A stretch of DNA of 12,763 nt from an uncultured Selenomonadaceae bacterium (GCA_905236255.1 CAJOPK010000250.1:1-12763), one strand, 5' to 3'. Shown: positions 1-7,053, counted from the stretch's first letter. Numbers and translations: made by a program. The notes: generated from the letters alone by a model not told the origin.

Positions 1-64
1 CTTGACCGCACTTTTGGTTTGTTGCAATGTTCTGTTATCAAGGAGCCGTCCTTTGCGAATCAGC
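1..64 (-). promoter_or_regulatory. Probable rRNA-operon leader with boxA-like antitermination site
   Basis: On the minus strand, the stretch just downstream of the promoter at 71-99 contains GGCTCCTTGATAAC (positions 47-34), followed by AGAACATTGCAACAAACC. This resembles the boxA region of Firmicute rRNA leaders (TGCTCTTTGAAAAC-type, bound by NusB/NusE), which lies 15-30 nt after the transcription start, as here. No open reading frame of note runs leftward through it. The 16S gene itself would be off the left edge, so this is an inference from motif and position. A leader for another stable RNA or a protein gene is the alternative. Confidence 0.5.
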
Positions 65-70
65 TTGCGT

Positions 71-99
71 ATATTACCACCTCTTTTTCTCCCTGTCAA
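71..99 (-). promoter_or_regulatory. Strong leftward sigma-70/sigma-A promoter (rrn-like)
   Basis: Read on the minus strand, TTGACA (99-94) is followed by a 17-bp spacer and TAATAT (76-71). That is a perfect -35 and a one-mismatch -10 at ideal spacing, with a predicted start near position 64. Upstream of the -35 (about 101-131) are runs of A on the minus strand, like the UP element that recruits the RNA polymerase alpha subunit at rRNA promoters. It points out of the window, away from the gene at 225. Confidence 0.75.
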
Positions 100-172
100 C
101 TCTTTTTTTTCTTTCTCCAAAATTTTTTTTACAACTAACCTTAAAGAGGATTTTTTTAGCCCTTGCAGAATG

Positions 173-184
173 TTTGCCGGCAAA
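173..184. repeat. 12-bp perfect palindrome upstream of the 225-1226 gene
   Basis: TTTGCCGGCAAA is a perfect 12-bp dyad lying 26 bases before the ribosome site of the downstream gene and about 75 bp behind the leftward promoter. It could be an operator or a small hairpin in the 5' leader. It has no T-tract, so it is not a terminator. It could also be chance. Confidence 0.4.
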
Positions 185-224
185 TGAGGATGTGCAGAAG
201 TTTTTACGCAGGGAGGCGATAAAA

Positions 225-1226
225 ATGGATTTTGCGACAATCGGAACGATCGGCTCGTATGTCAGGCAGAAAAATTTGACTTTTGCGGCAAATTATAAAA
301 TTAAGACCGGACAACGAATTGCCGATACAAACGGAAATCTTGTCTCCACAAAATCTTCAATGTTCGACCGGCTTGTCAAGGCACAGAAAAAATCGAATGA
401 TGAAGTCACACGGGCGAAGTTGTCGCACATCAAGCAAAAATTGATGAACGGCAAAAAACTTTCGGAAACGGAAATGACTTATCTGCGCGAAAAAGATCCG
501 AAACTTTACAAGAAGGCGAAACACGCCGACGATGCCCGCGAAGAATTGAAAGCCGATTTGAAGAAGGCAAAGACCAAGCGGGAAGCCCGCGAAGCCGTTA
601 CACGCGCCGTAATGAAAGCATCCGCCGAAGCGTCTGCCGAGCTTGCTGCCTGTAAAAACGGATTGAGCGGCGGCGGTGAAGTCGGAAACATTTCGGGAAA
701 TACCGGAAATATTGTCGGCGGCGAAGTCGGGAATATTGCGGGAAATGCCGAAAATGTCAATGCAGCTGCGGAAAATTTGACCGGAACGGAAAATCAAAGT
801 CTTGCCGATGTCAACGGAGAGATCAAAGAAGTCGGTGAAAAATCGACCGGTGAAATAAGCGAAACGACACGCGCCGAAATTCAAGCGAACAAAGAAACGG
901 CGGAATCTTTCAAAGATGCCGCAAAAGAAATTTCTCAATCGGAAGAAAATCGTGAAAGTTCTTCGACTTCCGATAAAGATTCTCCGGAAGGTATTATGGA
1001 GAAATTTATAATGACCATTCGCGCATTGGAGGACGAGTGGGCGCAATTTACGGACTCCGACGATTACAAGGATTTGCCCGAAAATTTGAAGGAAGAGTCA
1101 CAAGCCGAACTTTTTGGAAAGAAGAAACACAAGAATCTTTATAAGGTTTTGGATGCGCCCGTGCCTAAAATTTTTGATGCGGTTGAGGCTTACAGAAAGA
1201 GTTTCTTTTCGCTTCCGGAAATTTAA
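225..1226 (+). CDS. Unrecognised 333-aa charged, repeat-containing cytoplasmic protein
   Basis: I do not recognise this protein. The reading frame is open back to position 27, but ATG 225 is chosen because GGGAGG (211-216) sits 8 nt before it. There is no signal peptide or membrane segment. Residues 1-50 are a compact start (MDFATIGTIGSYVRQKN). Residues 50-140 are Lys/Glu/Ala-rich and probably helical or coiled coil. Residues 150-178 hold two 14-residue GGEVGNI-type repeats. Residues 180-255 are acidic, Ser/Thr/Glu-rich and likely disordered, and 256-333 form a second compact segment (MEKFIMTIRALEDEW onward). The folded-linker-folded layout suggests a scaffold or adaptor protein, possibly of phage or secretion origin, but that is speculation. 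It stands alone, divergent from the leftward rrn-like promoter, and ends at a strong terminator. Base composition and codon use match the neighbours, so it is probably a real gene. Confidence 0.8.
   Translation: MDFATIGTIGSYVRQKNLTFAANYKIKTGQRIADTNGNLVSTKSSMFDRLVKAQKKSNDEVTRAKLSHIKQKLMNGKKLSETEMTYLREKDPKLYKKAKHADDAREELKADLKKAKTKREAREAVTRAVMKASAEASAELAACKNGLSGGGEVGNISGNTGNIVGGEVGNIAGNAENVNAAAENLTGTENQSLADVNGEIKEVGEKSTGEISETTRAEIQANKETAESFKDAAKEISQSEENRESSSTSDKDSPEGIMEKFIMTIRALEDEWAQFTDSDDYKDLPENLKEESQAELFGKKKHKNLYKVLDAPVPKIFDAVEAYRKSFFSLPEI
672..758 (+). repeat. Two imperfect in-frame 42-nt repeats (GGEVGNI...)
   Basis: Residues 150-163 (GGEVGNISGNTGNI) and 165-178 (GGEVGNIAGNAENV) of the protein at 225-1226 match at 10 of 14 positions and are offset by 45 nt. 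Asn/Gly spacing is retained beyond them in a looser form. This looks like an internal tandem duplication within a flexible linker. Confidence 0.75.
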
Positions 1227-1246
1227 AATTTTGATAAAGACAAACG

Positions 1247-1287
1247 AAAAGAGTTTCTTCAAAAAATTTTGAGGAAACTCTTTTTTT
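1247..1287. terminator. Intrinsic terminator, probably bidirectional
   Basis: The left arm at 1247-1262 (AAAAGAGTTTCTTCAA) pairs with 1269-1284 (TTGAGGAAACTCTTTT) over 16 positions with a single G-U wobble and a 6-nt loop. A seven-T run ends at 1287. It sits 20 nt after the stop of the plus-strand gene and 20 nt beyond the stop of the convergent minus-strand gene. The T-run favours rightward termination. The leftward side has a shorter TTTT run. Confidence 0.9.
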
Positions 1288-1307
1288 GTCGGTCAAATTT
1301 ATGTTTT

Positions 1308-2360
1308 TTAATTTGTCATTCTTCTTGCAATGGCTGAGGCCTCCGTAGTCAAAATCTGTGCCCGGCGACGTTTTTCCTCCGCAGATTTAATGGTTGCCGC
1401 TTTTTTGTCGTCAAGCCAATTTGCATAATCTTCCGCGTATTCGATATACAGATCGCAAATTTTCAGCCGGAGATTGTGGAGAGTTTCGGCACCTTTCGGA
1501 ACAGTCACGCCGAAAAGTTCCTGCTTGCGAACTTCCCAATCTTTTTTGATGACTTCCGTCATGATTTTTTTCAATTCGGCGCGCGTTGTATCTTTTCCCA
1601 AACTTCCCGGAGCAAGTATTTCGGAATATTTCTGTTCGGCCTCGCGAATCGTCGAATCATGCCGCAAACTTATTTCGGAAGTCTTTGTCAAATATTCGTC
1701 AAGTTTTTCCCGGCGCGATACATTTATAAGAGCAATAAATTCTTGAAAATTTTTTATGCCGGTAACCTGCCAACGACCGTCTTCATTTTTTGCCAAAATC
1801 GTCTGCAGGGAAAATTCCCGGTTTATTTCCGGCTGAAAAATTCGTATTTCCGCCGTTGCAAGTCCTTCGTCTTCAGGATCCGTTTGTATGTTTTCGATCG
1901 AACGAAATTCAAGCGTGTCAATTCCTATGCGGCTGAAAATTTCGGTAAGTCCGGTATCTTCGGATTTGTTGAAGTTGCCGCTTTCGACGTAATAATCAAC
2001 CGCCGATTTCATGCTCAAAATAAGCGGCGCCCGGAGGACTTGAGTAAATTCCCGGACGGCATCCGCAGCCTCCGGAGTAATTGCGGGTGAAGTACCGGTC
2101 AAGCCTTCGACGAATCCGTCGTAACCGGTATTTAAAACGCCGTCAATGTCAACAAATTTATAAAATTCCGTTTTATTGTGTTCCGTCAAAGATTTTTCGA
2201 TCGTCTTTAAAGCGTATTCCGGAGTTTGCGTCCGCGATCCGAAATAATAATACCCGCCGCCCGCCGCCGCAATTATCAGCGCAATTCCGCCGATGCCGAG
2301 CGCAATTTTGGTTCTTTTGTTCATGACAGTCAGCCGGATTCTTTGGAGCAAACCCGGCAC
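1308..2360 (-). CDS. Single-pass membrane-anchored protein with predicted extracytoplasmic domain, unknown function
   Basis: This is a 350-aa protein starting at GTG 2360, chosen because GAGG within AGAGGAAG (2364-2371) lies 6 nt before it. The in-frame ATG at 2324 has no ribosome site. Residues 14-18 are basic (NKRTK) and 19-40 form one hydrophobic helix (ALGIGGIALIIAAAGGGYYYF), so the rest most likely faces outward. Residues 45-80 (TPEYALKTIEKSL, then FYKFVDIDGVLNTGY) and 168-205 (EIRIF, then GRWQVTGIKNF) resemble the NTF2-like or DUF2939/DUF4878-like domains of membrane-tethered proteins. The family name is a guess. Residues 205-350 are helical and rich in Lys/Glu/Arg. It follows dnaB on the same strand but has its own promoter at 2422-2450 and converges on the terminator at 1247-1287. 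Confidence 0.85.
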   Translation of the reverse strand: MPGLLQRIRLTVMNKRTKIALGIGGIALIIAAAGGGYYYFGSRTQTPEYALKTIEKSLTEHNKTEFYKFVDIDGVLNTGYDGFVEGLTGTSPAITPEAADAVREFTQVLRAPLILSMKSAVDYYVESGNFNKSEDTGLTEIFSRIGIDTLEFRSIENIQTDPEDEGLATAEIRIFQPEINREFSLQTILAKNEDGRWQVTGIKNFQEFIALINVSRREKLDEYLTKTSEISLRHDSTIREAEQKYSEILAPGSLGKDTTRAELKKIMTEVIKKDWEVRKQELFGVTVPKGAETLHNLRLKICDLYIEYAEDYANWLDDKKAATIKSAEEKRRRAQILTTEASAIARRMTN

Positions 2361-2421
2361 TCACTTCCTCTCTTTAAAGAATTTTCATTTGCCAAAACTT
2401 ATCCAGAATAATCCGCCGTCA

Positions 2422-2450
2422 ATTATAATGACACGCAAATATTTTTGCAA
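2422..2450 (-). promoter_or_regulatory. Sigma-A promoter for the membrane protein gene at 2360-1308
   Basis: On the minus strand TTGCAA (2450-2445), a 17-bp spacer and a perfect TATAAT (2427-2422) precede a predicted start near 2415. This gives a leader of about 55 nt ending in the GAGG ribosome site. It lies between the dnaB stop (2519) and the GTG start at 2360, so the gene can be transcribed independently of livG-dnaB. Confidence 0.8.
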
Positions 2451-2518
2451 GATCCGCTTTAAAAGCGGCGGAACAATCGAAGCGGAAGATTATGTTATCA
2501 AAGGTTCGGCACCAAATG

Positions 2519-3847
2519 TCACACGGAAGAAGCAAGATTTCCGAAACGCATACATTCCTTTGAAAATTGCAGAGTTATAACGGTCGTGGGACCGTTGCGA
2601 TTTTTTGCGACTATCAATTCGGCAAGATTTTTGTTTTCGCTGTCCGGATTGTAATATTCGTCACGATACAAAAACATAACTATATCGGCATCCTGTTCGA
2701 GTGACCCGGATTCGCGCAGATCGCTGAGTTGAGGTTTTTTTTCGGCACGAAGTTCGACACCGCGCGAAAGTTGACTCAATGCTATTATCGGCACGTTCAA
2801 TTCCCTTGCCAAAGCCTTAAGACTGCGGGAAATTTCGGAAATTTCCTGCTGGCGGTTGATTTCGCCGGATTTTGACTGTCTGCCCTGCATAAGTTGAAGA
2901 TAATCTATCACAATCAAATCCAATCCATGCTCACTTTTCAACCTGCGCGCCTTCGATCTCAATTCCATTATGGTAATGGCGGCGGTATCGTCTATGAACA
3001 TCATATCTCCGGAAAGTCTTTCGGTTGCCGCAACAACGTCATTGAGTTGATCCTGCGTAAGTTGCCCGGTATTCAAAGACATTGAATTTATTCCGCTTTC
3101 GGCACTTATCAGGCGGTGACCGAGTTGCTCTTTGCTCATTTCAAGGGAGAAAACCGCAACGACATATTGTTTGCGCGCAATCTGCATCGCAAGATTTAAG
3201 GCAAAGGCGGTTTTTCCCATTGAAGGCCGGGCGGCAATCAAAATCAAATCGGATTTTTGCAAGCCGTTGGTCGTTTTGTCCAAGTCAATAAATCCGGTTT
3301 CAAGTCCGGTAAATCCGCCCTTTGAATTATAGATTCGATTTATCTTCTCAAAAGATCTGTTTATAATCGGATCCACCGACTCAAAAGAGGATGCGTCGCT
3401 TTTTGTGGTGATTGTCAAAATTATCCGCTCGGCATCGTCCAAAATCTCTTCAACCGGTTTTTGATCGTTGTAAGCCTCATAAGTAATTTGTTCGCCGGCA
3501 TCGACCAATCTCCGGAGCAGGGACTTTTCGCGAATTTTTTGCGCGTAAGATTCGGCATAAGCTGTCGTCGGAACAATGTCACCCAGTGAAGTTATAAGCC
3601 GTATGTCAATTTTTTTGAGTTCGTCGGCGCGCCGGAGTTCCTCCACAAGCGAAAGCAAATTCGGCGGAATTTTTTGAGTGTACAATCTCAAAATTGCCAG
3701 ATAAATTTTCCTGTGTTCTTCGCGGTAAAAATCTTCGGCACTCAAAATATTTGAAACCGGTTCTATCGCTTCCCCGTTTTTCAAAAGCAACGCGCCGAGA
3801 AGAGATTTTTCCATTTCTATTACTTGCGGCAATTCACCTTTTGCCAT
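2519..3847 (-). CDS. dnaB: Replicative DNA helicase DnaB
   Basis: DnaB is the hexameric ATP-driven 5'-3' helicase that unwinds the replication fork and recruits primase. The 442-aa length is normal for the family and there is no intein. The N-terminal helical domain (about 8-105: EMEKSLLGALL, FYREEHRKIY) is joined by a linker to the RecA-like core, entered at GLETGFIDLDK (181-191). Walker A is ARPSMGKT (206-213) and Walker B is LIVIDYLQL (311-319). Next come ALSQLSR (356-362) and the DLRESGSLEQDAD segment (376-388). KNRNGP (415-420) carries the arginine finger. The start ATG 3847 has GGAGGAGTGA 4 nt upstream. Its upstream neighbour is a LivG-type ATPase 40 nt away with no terminator between, not the rplI gene often found beside dnaB in Firmicutes. 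Confidence 0.97.
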   Translation of the reverse strand: MAKGELPQVIEMEKSLLGALLLKNGEAIEPVSNILSAEDFYREEHRKIYLAILRLYTQKIPPNLLSLVEELRRADELKKIDIRLITSLGDIVPTTAYAESYAQKIREKSLLRRLVDAGEQITYEAYNDQKPVEEILDDAERIILTITTKSDASSFESVDPIINRSFEKINRIYNSKGGFTGLETGFIDLDKTTNGLQKSDLILIAARPSMGKTAFALNLAMQIARKQYVVAVFSLEMSKEQLGHRLISAESGINSMSLNTGQLTQDQLNDVVAATERLSGDMMFIDDTAAITIMELRSKARRLKSEHGLDLIVIDYLQLMQGRQSKSGEINRQQEISEISRSLKALARELNVPIIALSQLSRGVELRAEKKPQLSDLRESGSLEQDADIVMFLYRDEYYNPDSENKNLAELIVAKNRNGPTTVITLQFSKECMRFGNLASSV

Positions 3848-3887
3848 GACTTCACTCCTCCAAAAATCTTCGCGTAAAAGTTTCGCA

Positions 3888-4676
3888 TCAATTTATTGCC
3901 TCCGCGCCCAAATATGCGCGAATGACTTCCGGATTGTTTTGAATTTCGGCGGGTGTTCCGTCGGCAATAATCATTCCGTATTCCAAAACGTAAATCCGCT
4001 CGCAAATACCCATGACCAAACTCATGTCGTGTTCAATCAAGAGGACGGTCAGCCCGAATTGTTTGCGGATTTTTCGGATCATCTCCATAAGTTCCCGGGT
4101 TTCCTGCGGATTCATGCCGGCCGCAGGCTCGTCCAAAAGCAAAAGTTTCGGATTGGCGGCAAGTGCGCGGGCAATTTCAAGCCTTCTCTGTGCACCGTAG
4201 GGAAGATTTTTCGCTATCTCGTAAGCATGATCTTCCAATTTGAAAATCTTTAAAAGTTTCAACGCCCGATTTTCAATTTCGTCCTCTTCTCCGAAATATC
4301 TGCCGATACGAAAAACGGATTCGGCAAGCCCGTATTTCACATGACAATGATAAGCAATTTTGACGTTGTCCAAAACGCTCAATTCGCCGAAGAGCCGAAT
4401 GTTTTGGAAAGTGCGCGCAATTCCCCGCGCCGTAATTTGATAGGGTTTCATTCCGACGATTGACTTGCCGTCCAACAAAATTTCTCCGGTCGTCGGTTGA
4501 TAAACTCCCGTAAACAAATTAAAGACCGTCGTCTTGCCGGCACCGTTCGGCCCGATAAGCCCGACAAGCTCACCCCGATCGATATAAAAATTAAAATCGG
4601 CAACCGCTTTCAATCCGCCGAAAACTTCCGAAACATTTTCGGCTTGAAGGAGCGTTTTATTTTTGGTTTCACTCAT
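3888..4676 (-). CDS. livG: LivG-type ABC transporter ATP-binding protein (branched-chain amino acid family)
   Basis: LivG is one of two ATPases that power high-affinity uptake of leucine, isoleucine and valine together with LivF, LivH, LivM and a binding protein. The 262-aa length is usual. Walker A is GPNGAGKTT (42-50), followed by the Q-loop at Gln91 (RTFQNIRLF) and the longer helical insert typical of LivG (about 104-140). The signature LPYGAQRRLEIARAL (158-172) is the LivG form. Walker B is LLLLDEP (178-184) and the switch histidine is His216 (LIEHDMSL). The C-terminus (DGTPAEIQNNPEVIRAYLG) also fits LivG. LptB is a close relative but lacks this insert. The start ATG 4676 has AAGGAG 14 nt upstream, a slightly long spacing. 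No liv partner genes adjoin it: the gene upstream is the divergent proB and the gene downstream is dnaB. The ATPase may serve a permease encoded elsewhere. Confidence 0.88.
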   Translation of the reverse strand: MSETKNKTLLQAENVSEVFGGLKAVADFNFYIDRGELVGLIGPNGAGKTTVFNLFTGVYQPTTGEILLDGKSIVGMKPYQITARGIARTFQNIRLFGELSVLDNVKIAYHCHVKYGLAESVFRIGRYFGEEDEIENRALKLLKIFKLEDHAYEIAKNLPYGAQRRLEIARALAANPKLLLLDEPAAGMNPQETRELMEMIRKIRKQFGLTVLLIEHDMSLVMGICERIYVLEYGMIIADGTPAEIQNNPEVIRAYLGAEAIN

Positions 4677-4711
4677 TTAAAAATTATCTCCTTAAAACTG
4701 ATTCCTGATTC

Positions 4712-4728
4712 AAACTTCATTGAAGTTT
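4712..4728. repeat. Perfect inverted repeat in the livG leader
   Basis: AAACTTC-ATT-GAAGTTT has two perfect 7-nt arms around a 3-nt centre, 36 nt upstream of the livG start codon in the region shared with the divergent proB promoter. An operator for the livG-dnaB unit is the obvious reading, but no convincing livG promoter was identified to position it against. Confidence 0.45.
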
Positions 4729-4887
4729 ATTTCTTCTGCCAATATTGAAAATTCCCTGCAAAAAATCTTCAATTCCTTTTCCGGTACAAATTCCTTTTTT
4801 ATCTGCACTTAAATTTTCAAGATAACCGCCGAAAGCATATTCATTGAAAAATTTCTGAAAATATCTTGCACAAAAGGCAAAATGAAT
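4717..4887 (-). pseudogene. Possible 5'-truncated gene remnant between livG and proB
   Basis: The 247-nt divergent region holds a 56-codon open stretch on the minus strand that ends in TGA at 4719-4717. It has no in-frame ATG, GTG or TTG early on, and it meets a TAA at 4890-4888. The translation (NEYAFGGYLENLSADKK, then GKGIEDFLQGIFNIGRR) looks like a protein C-terminus and not random sequence. It is AT-rich and overlaps the proB promoter, so if real it is a decayed remnant. I do not recognise the family. Ordinary noncoding leader is the main alternative. Confidence 0.22.
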
Positions 4888-4894
4888 TTATAAT
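4866..4894 (+). promoter_or_regulatory. Sigma-A promoter of the proB operon
   Basis: TTGCAC (4866-4871), a 17-bp spacer and a perfect TATAAT (4889-4894) predict a start near 4901. The leader is only about 20 nt and consists of little more than the GGAGGGG ribosome site. There is therefore no room for a riboswitch or T-box controlling the operon from this promoter. It is the only clear promoter seen before the eleven co-directional genes that follow. Confidence 0.85.
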
Positions 4895-4923
4895 GAAAGA
4901 AATTTTTTGGAGGGGTGATGTGT

Positions 4924-5751
4924 ATGAGCGCGGCAAGGGAAATTTTGAAAAATTCAAAGCGCGTTGTCGTAAAAGTCGGGACAAGTACATTGGCACACTC
5001 CGGCAGTTACAAACTCAACCTTTATCGAATAGAGCATTTAATTCGCGAATTGGCGGATCTCCACAATTCCGGAAAAGAAATTGTTCTGGTGACTTCCGGA
5101 GCGATAGCGGCGGGAATCGGTAAAGCAGGACTGAAAAGCAAGCCGGACACAATTCCGGAAAATCAGGCACTTGCGGCGATCGGTCAGGGCGTTCTCATGC
5201 ACATCTACGAAAAATTTTTCGCCGAATACGGTCAGACGATCGGACAACTTCTTTTGACCGGCGAAATCGCAACCGACGAACATTCCCGCGAAAATGCGCG
5301 AAATTCTTTGACCGCACTTATCAAAATGGGAGTAATTCCCGTTATTAACGAAAACGATGCGGTTGCGGTCGATGAAATCAAAATCGGCGACAACGACAAT
5401 CTTTCGGCGATGGTTGCGGAAATTGTCGGCGCGGACGTTCTGATAATTTTGACGGATATTGACGGACTTTTTGACGGAAATCCGAAAAACGACGAAAATG
5501 CACGGCTGATAAGTGAAGTTTCCAAAATTGATTCAAGGATTGAAAAACTTGCCGGAGGAGCCGGAACAAAACTCGGAACGGGCGGAATGTTTACCAAAAT
5601 TCAGGCGGCAAAAATTGCGACAAGAGCGGGAATTTCAATGTTGATTGTAAACGGAAAAGAAATCGGAAATTTGCGGCGGGTATTGAACGGTGAAGAAGTG
5701 GGAACGATTTTTCCGGCGGTTGGCGAAACTGACCGTTTGACCGTCCGGTAA
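4924..5751 (+). CDS. proB: Glutamate 5-kinase
   Basis: ProB phosphorylates glutamate to gamma-glutamyl phosphate, the first step of proline synthesis, and passes the labile product to ProA. The start ATG 4924 lies 8 nt after GGAGGGG (4909-4915). The in-frame GTG 4915 and ATG 4918 are too close to that site. The amino-acid-kinase fold shows VVVKVGTSTL (14-23), LVTSGAIAAGIGKAGL (55-70), the substrate-site INENDAVAVDEIKIGDNDN (141-159), LTDIDGLFDGNP (176-187) and GTGGMFTKIQAAK (218-230). At 275 aa it consists of the kinase domain only. The C-terminal PUA domain of the approximately 367-aa E. coli enzyme is absent, as in a subset of bacteria. The proA start follows after 15 nt. Confidence 0.96.
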   Translation: MSAAREILKNSKRVVVKVGTSTLAHSGSYKLNLYRIEHLIRELADLHNSGKEIVLVTSGAIAAGIGKAGLKSKPDTIPENQALAAIGQGVLMHIYEKFFAEYGQTIGQLLLTGEIATDEHSRENARNSLTALIKMGVIPVINENDAVAVDEIKIGDNDNLSAMVAEIVGADVLIILTDIDGLFDGNPKNDENARLISEVSKIDSRIEKLAGGAGTKLGTGGMFTKIQAAKIATRAGISMLIVNGKEIGNLRRVLNGEEVGTIFPAVGETDRLTVR

Positions 5752-5766
5752 AAAGGGGAGATTAAA

Positions 5767-7020
5767 ATGTTGATGAAGGAACATATTGCGGAACAGGCAA
5801 AACTTGCGAAAACTGCTGCTTTGAAATTGGCGACGGCGACTTCCGAAATGAAAAATGCCGCGCTTTTGAAAATGGCACAGGAATTGATAAGTCGTCAGGC
5901 GGAAATTTTGGCGGAAAACGCCCTTGATATTGCGGCGGCGATTGAAAAAGGTACCCGTACAAATATGCTCGACAGATTGAAACTTACGCCGGAAAGAATT
6001 TCGGATATGGCTGAAGGACTCCGGCAGACCGCAAAATTGCCCGATCCGATAGGGATCGAAGATTTTCACACGGTGCGCCCGAACGGTTTAAAAATCAGTC
6101 GCCGACGTGTACCTTTCGGCGTTATCGGAATTATCTATGAATCTCGCCCGAATGTTACGGTTGATGCGGCGGCACTTTGCCTGAAATCCGGAAATGCCTG
6201 TGTATTGCGCGGCGGCAGTGAAGCAATCCGCACGAACAAAAAACTTGTCGATATTTTGACCGACGCGGCAATTTCCGCCGGACTTCCGAAACATTCGATT
6301 GAATTTATTGAAATAATAGATCGTGACGCGGTGGTTGCAATGTGTCGCCTCAGAAAACTTATCGACGTTATAATTCCTCGCGGCGGTGCCGGGCTTATTT
6401 CCCGCGTCGTCGAACACAGCACCGTTCCGGTTATTGAAACGGGTACCGGCGTTTGTCATATTTATGTCGATAAAGCCGCAGATTCGGATATGGCACTCAA
6501 AATTGCGATGAACGCGAAAACTTCCCGCCCGTCCGTATGCAACGCAATGGAAACTTTGCTTGTCCATAAAGATGTTGCCGCAGAATTTTTGCCGAAAATG
6601 TATCAGGCAATGAAGGCGGCAAAAGTTGAATTGCGCGGTGACGAATTGAGCAGAAAAATTTGCCCGGAAATTATTCCGGCGACGGAAGAAGATTGGTCAA
6701 CCGAATACAACGATTTGATTTTGTCGGTCAAGATTGTGGAAAATCTTGATGAAGCTGTTGCACACATAAACAAATATAACACTCAACATTCCGATTCCAT
6801 TATTACAAATGATGCGGAAGCGGCGAAAAAATTTCAGGCTGAAGTTGATGCGGCGACGGTTTATGTGAACGCTTCGACCAGATTTACCGACGGCTTTGAA
6901 TTCGGATTCGGAGCGGAGATAGGGATAAGTACTCAAAAACTTCATGCACGCGGACCGATGGGGCTTGAGGCTTTGACGACGATGAAATATTTTGTAAACG
7001 GCGACGGACAAGTAAGGTGA
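5767..7020 (+). CDS. proA: Gamma-glutamyl phosphate reductase
   Basis: ProA reduces gamma-glutamyl phosphate with NADPH to glutamate-5-semialdehyde, which cyclises on the way to proline. The length of 417 aa is standard. It has the aldehyde-dehydrogenase-like fold: PFGVIGIIYESRPNVTVDAA (116-135), LRGGSEA (147-153), IPRGGAGLI (203-211), and the catalytic cysteine Cys258 in SRPSVCNAMETLLVH. The C-terminus carries EIGISTQKLHARGPMGLEAL. The start ATG 5767 has GGGGAG 6 nt upstream; the ATG two codons later is possible but less well spaced. It is coupled tightly to proB, so the two steps are co-expressed. The proC gene for the last step is not in the window. Confidence 0.97.
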   Translation: MLMKEHIAEQAKLAKTAALKLATATSEMKNAALLKMAQELISRQAEILAENALDIAAAIEKGTRTNMLDRLKLTPERISDMAEGLRQTAKLPDPIGIEDFHTVRPNGLKISRRRVPFGVIGIIYESRPNVTVDAAALCLKSGNACVLRGGSEAIRTNKKLVDILTDAAISAGLPKHSIEFIEIIDRDAVVAMCRLRKLIDVIIPRGGAGLISRVVEHSTVPVIETGTGVCHIYVDKAADSDMALKIAMNAKTSRPSVCNAMETLLVHKDVAAEFLPKMYQAMKAAKVELRGDELSRKICPEIIPATEEDWSTEYNDLILSVKIVENLDEAVAHINKYNTQHSDSIITNDAEAAKKFQAEVDAATVYVNASTRFTDGFEFGFGAEIGISTQKLHARGPMGLEALTTMKYFVNGDGQVR

Positions 7021-7053
7021 AAAGTTAAAAGGCGGAAAGGCGGGAAGGTTAAA

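Noticed and set aside
163..191. Possible rightward promoter TTGCAG-17-GAGGAT for the 225 gene
   Set aside because: The -10 matches the consensus at only about three of six positions; too weak to list.
27..224. Upstream extension of the 225-1226 frame (66 more codons)
   Set aside because: It is Phe/Leu-rich, spans the leftward promoter, has no ribosome site at its start, and ATG 225 has a good one.
357..1046. Long minus-strand open frame opposite the 225-1226 gene
   Set aside because: A shadow frame: Phe/Arg-rich composition, no ribosome site, and the plus strand carries the better-supported gene.
2455..2469. Hairpin CCGCTTT-A-AAAGCGG after dnaB
   Set aside because: No usable loop and no T-tract on the minus strand; not a terminator.
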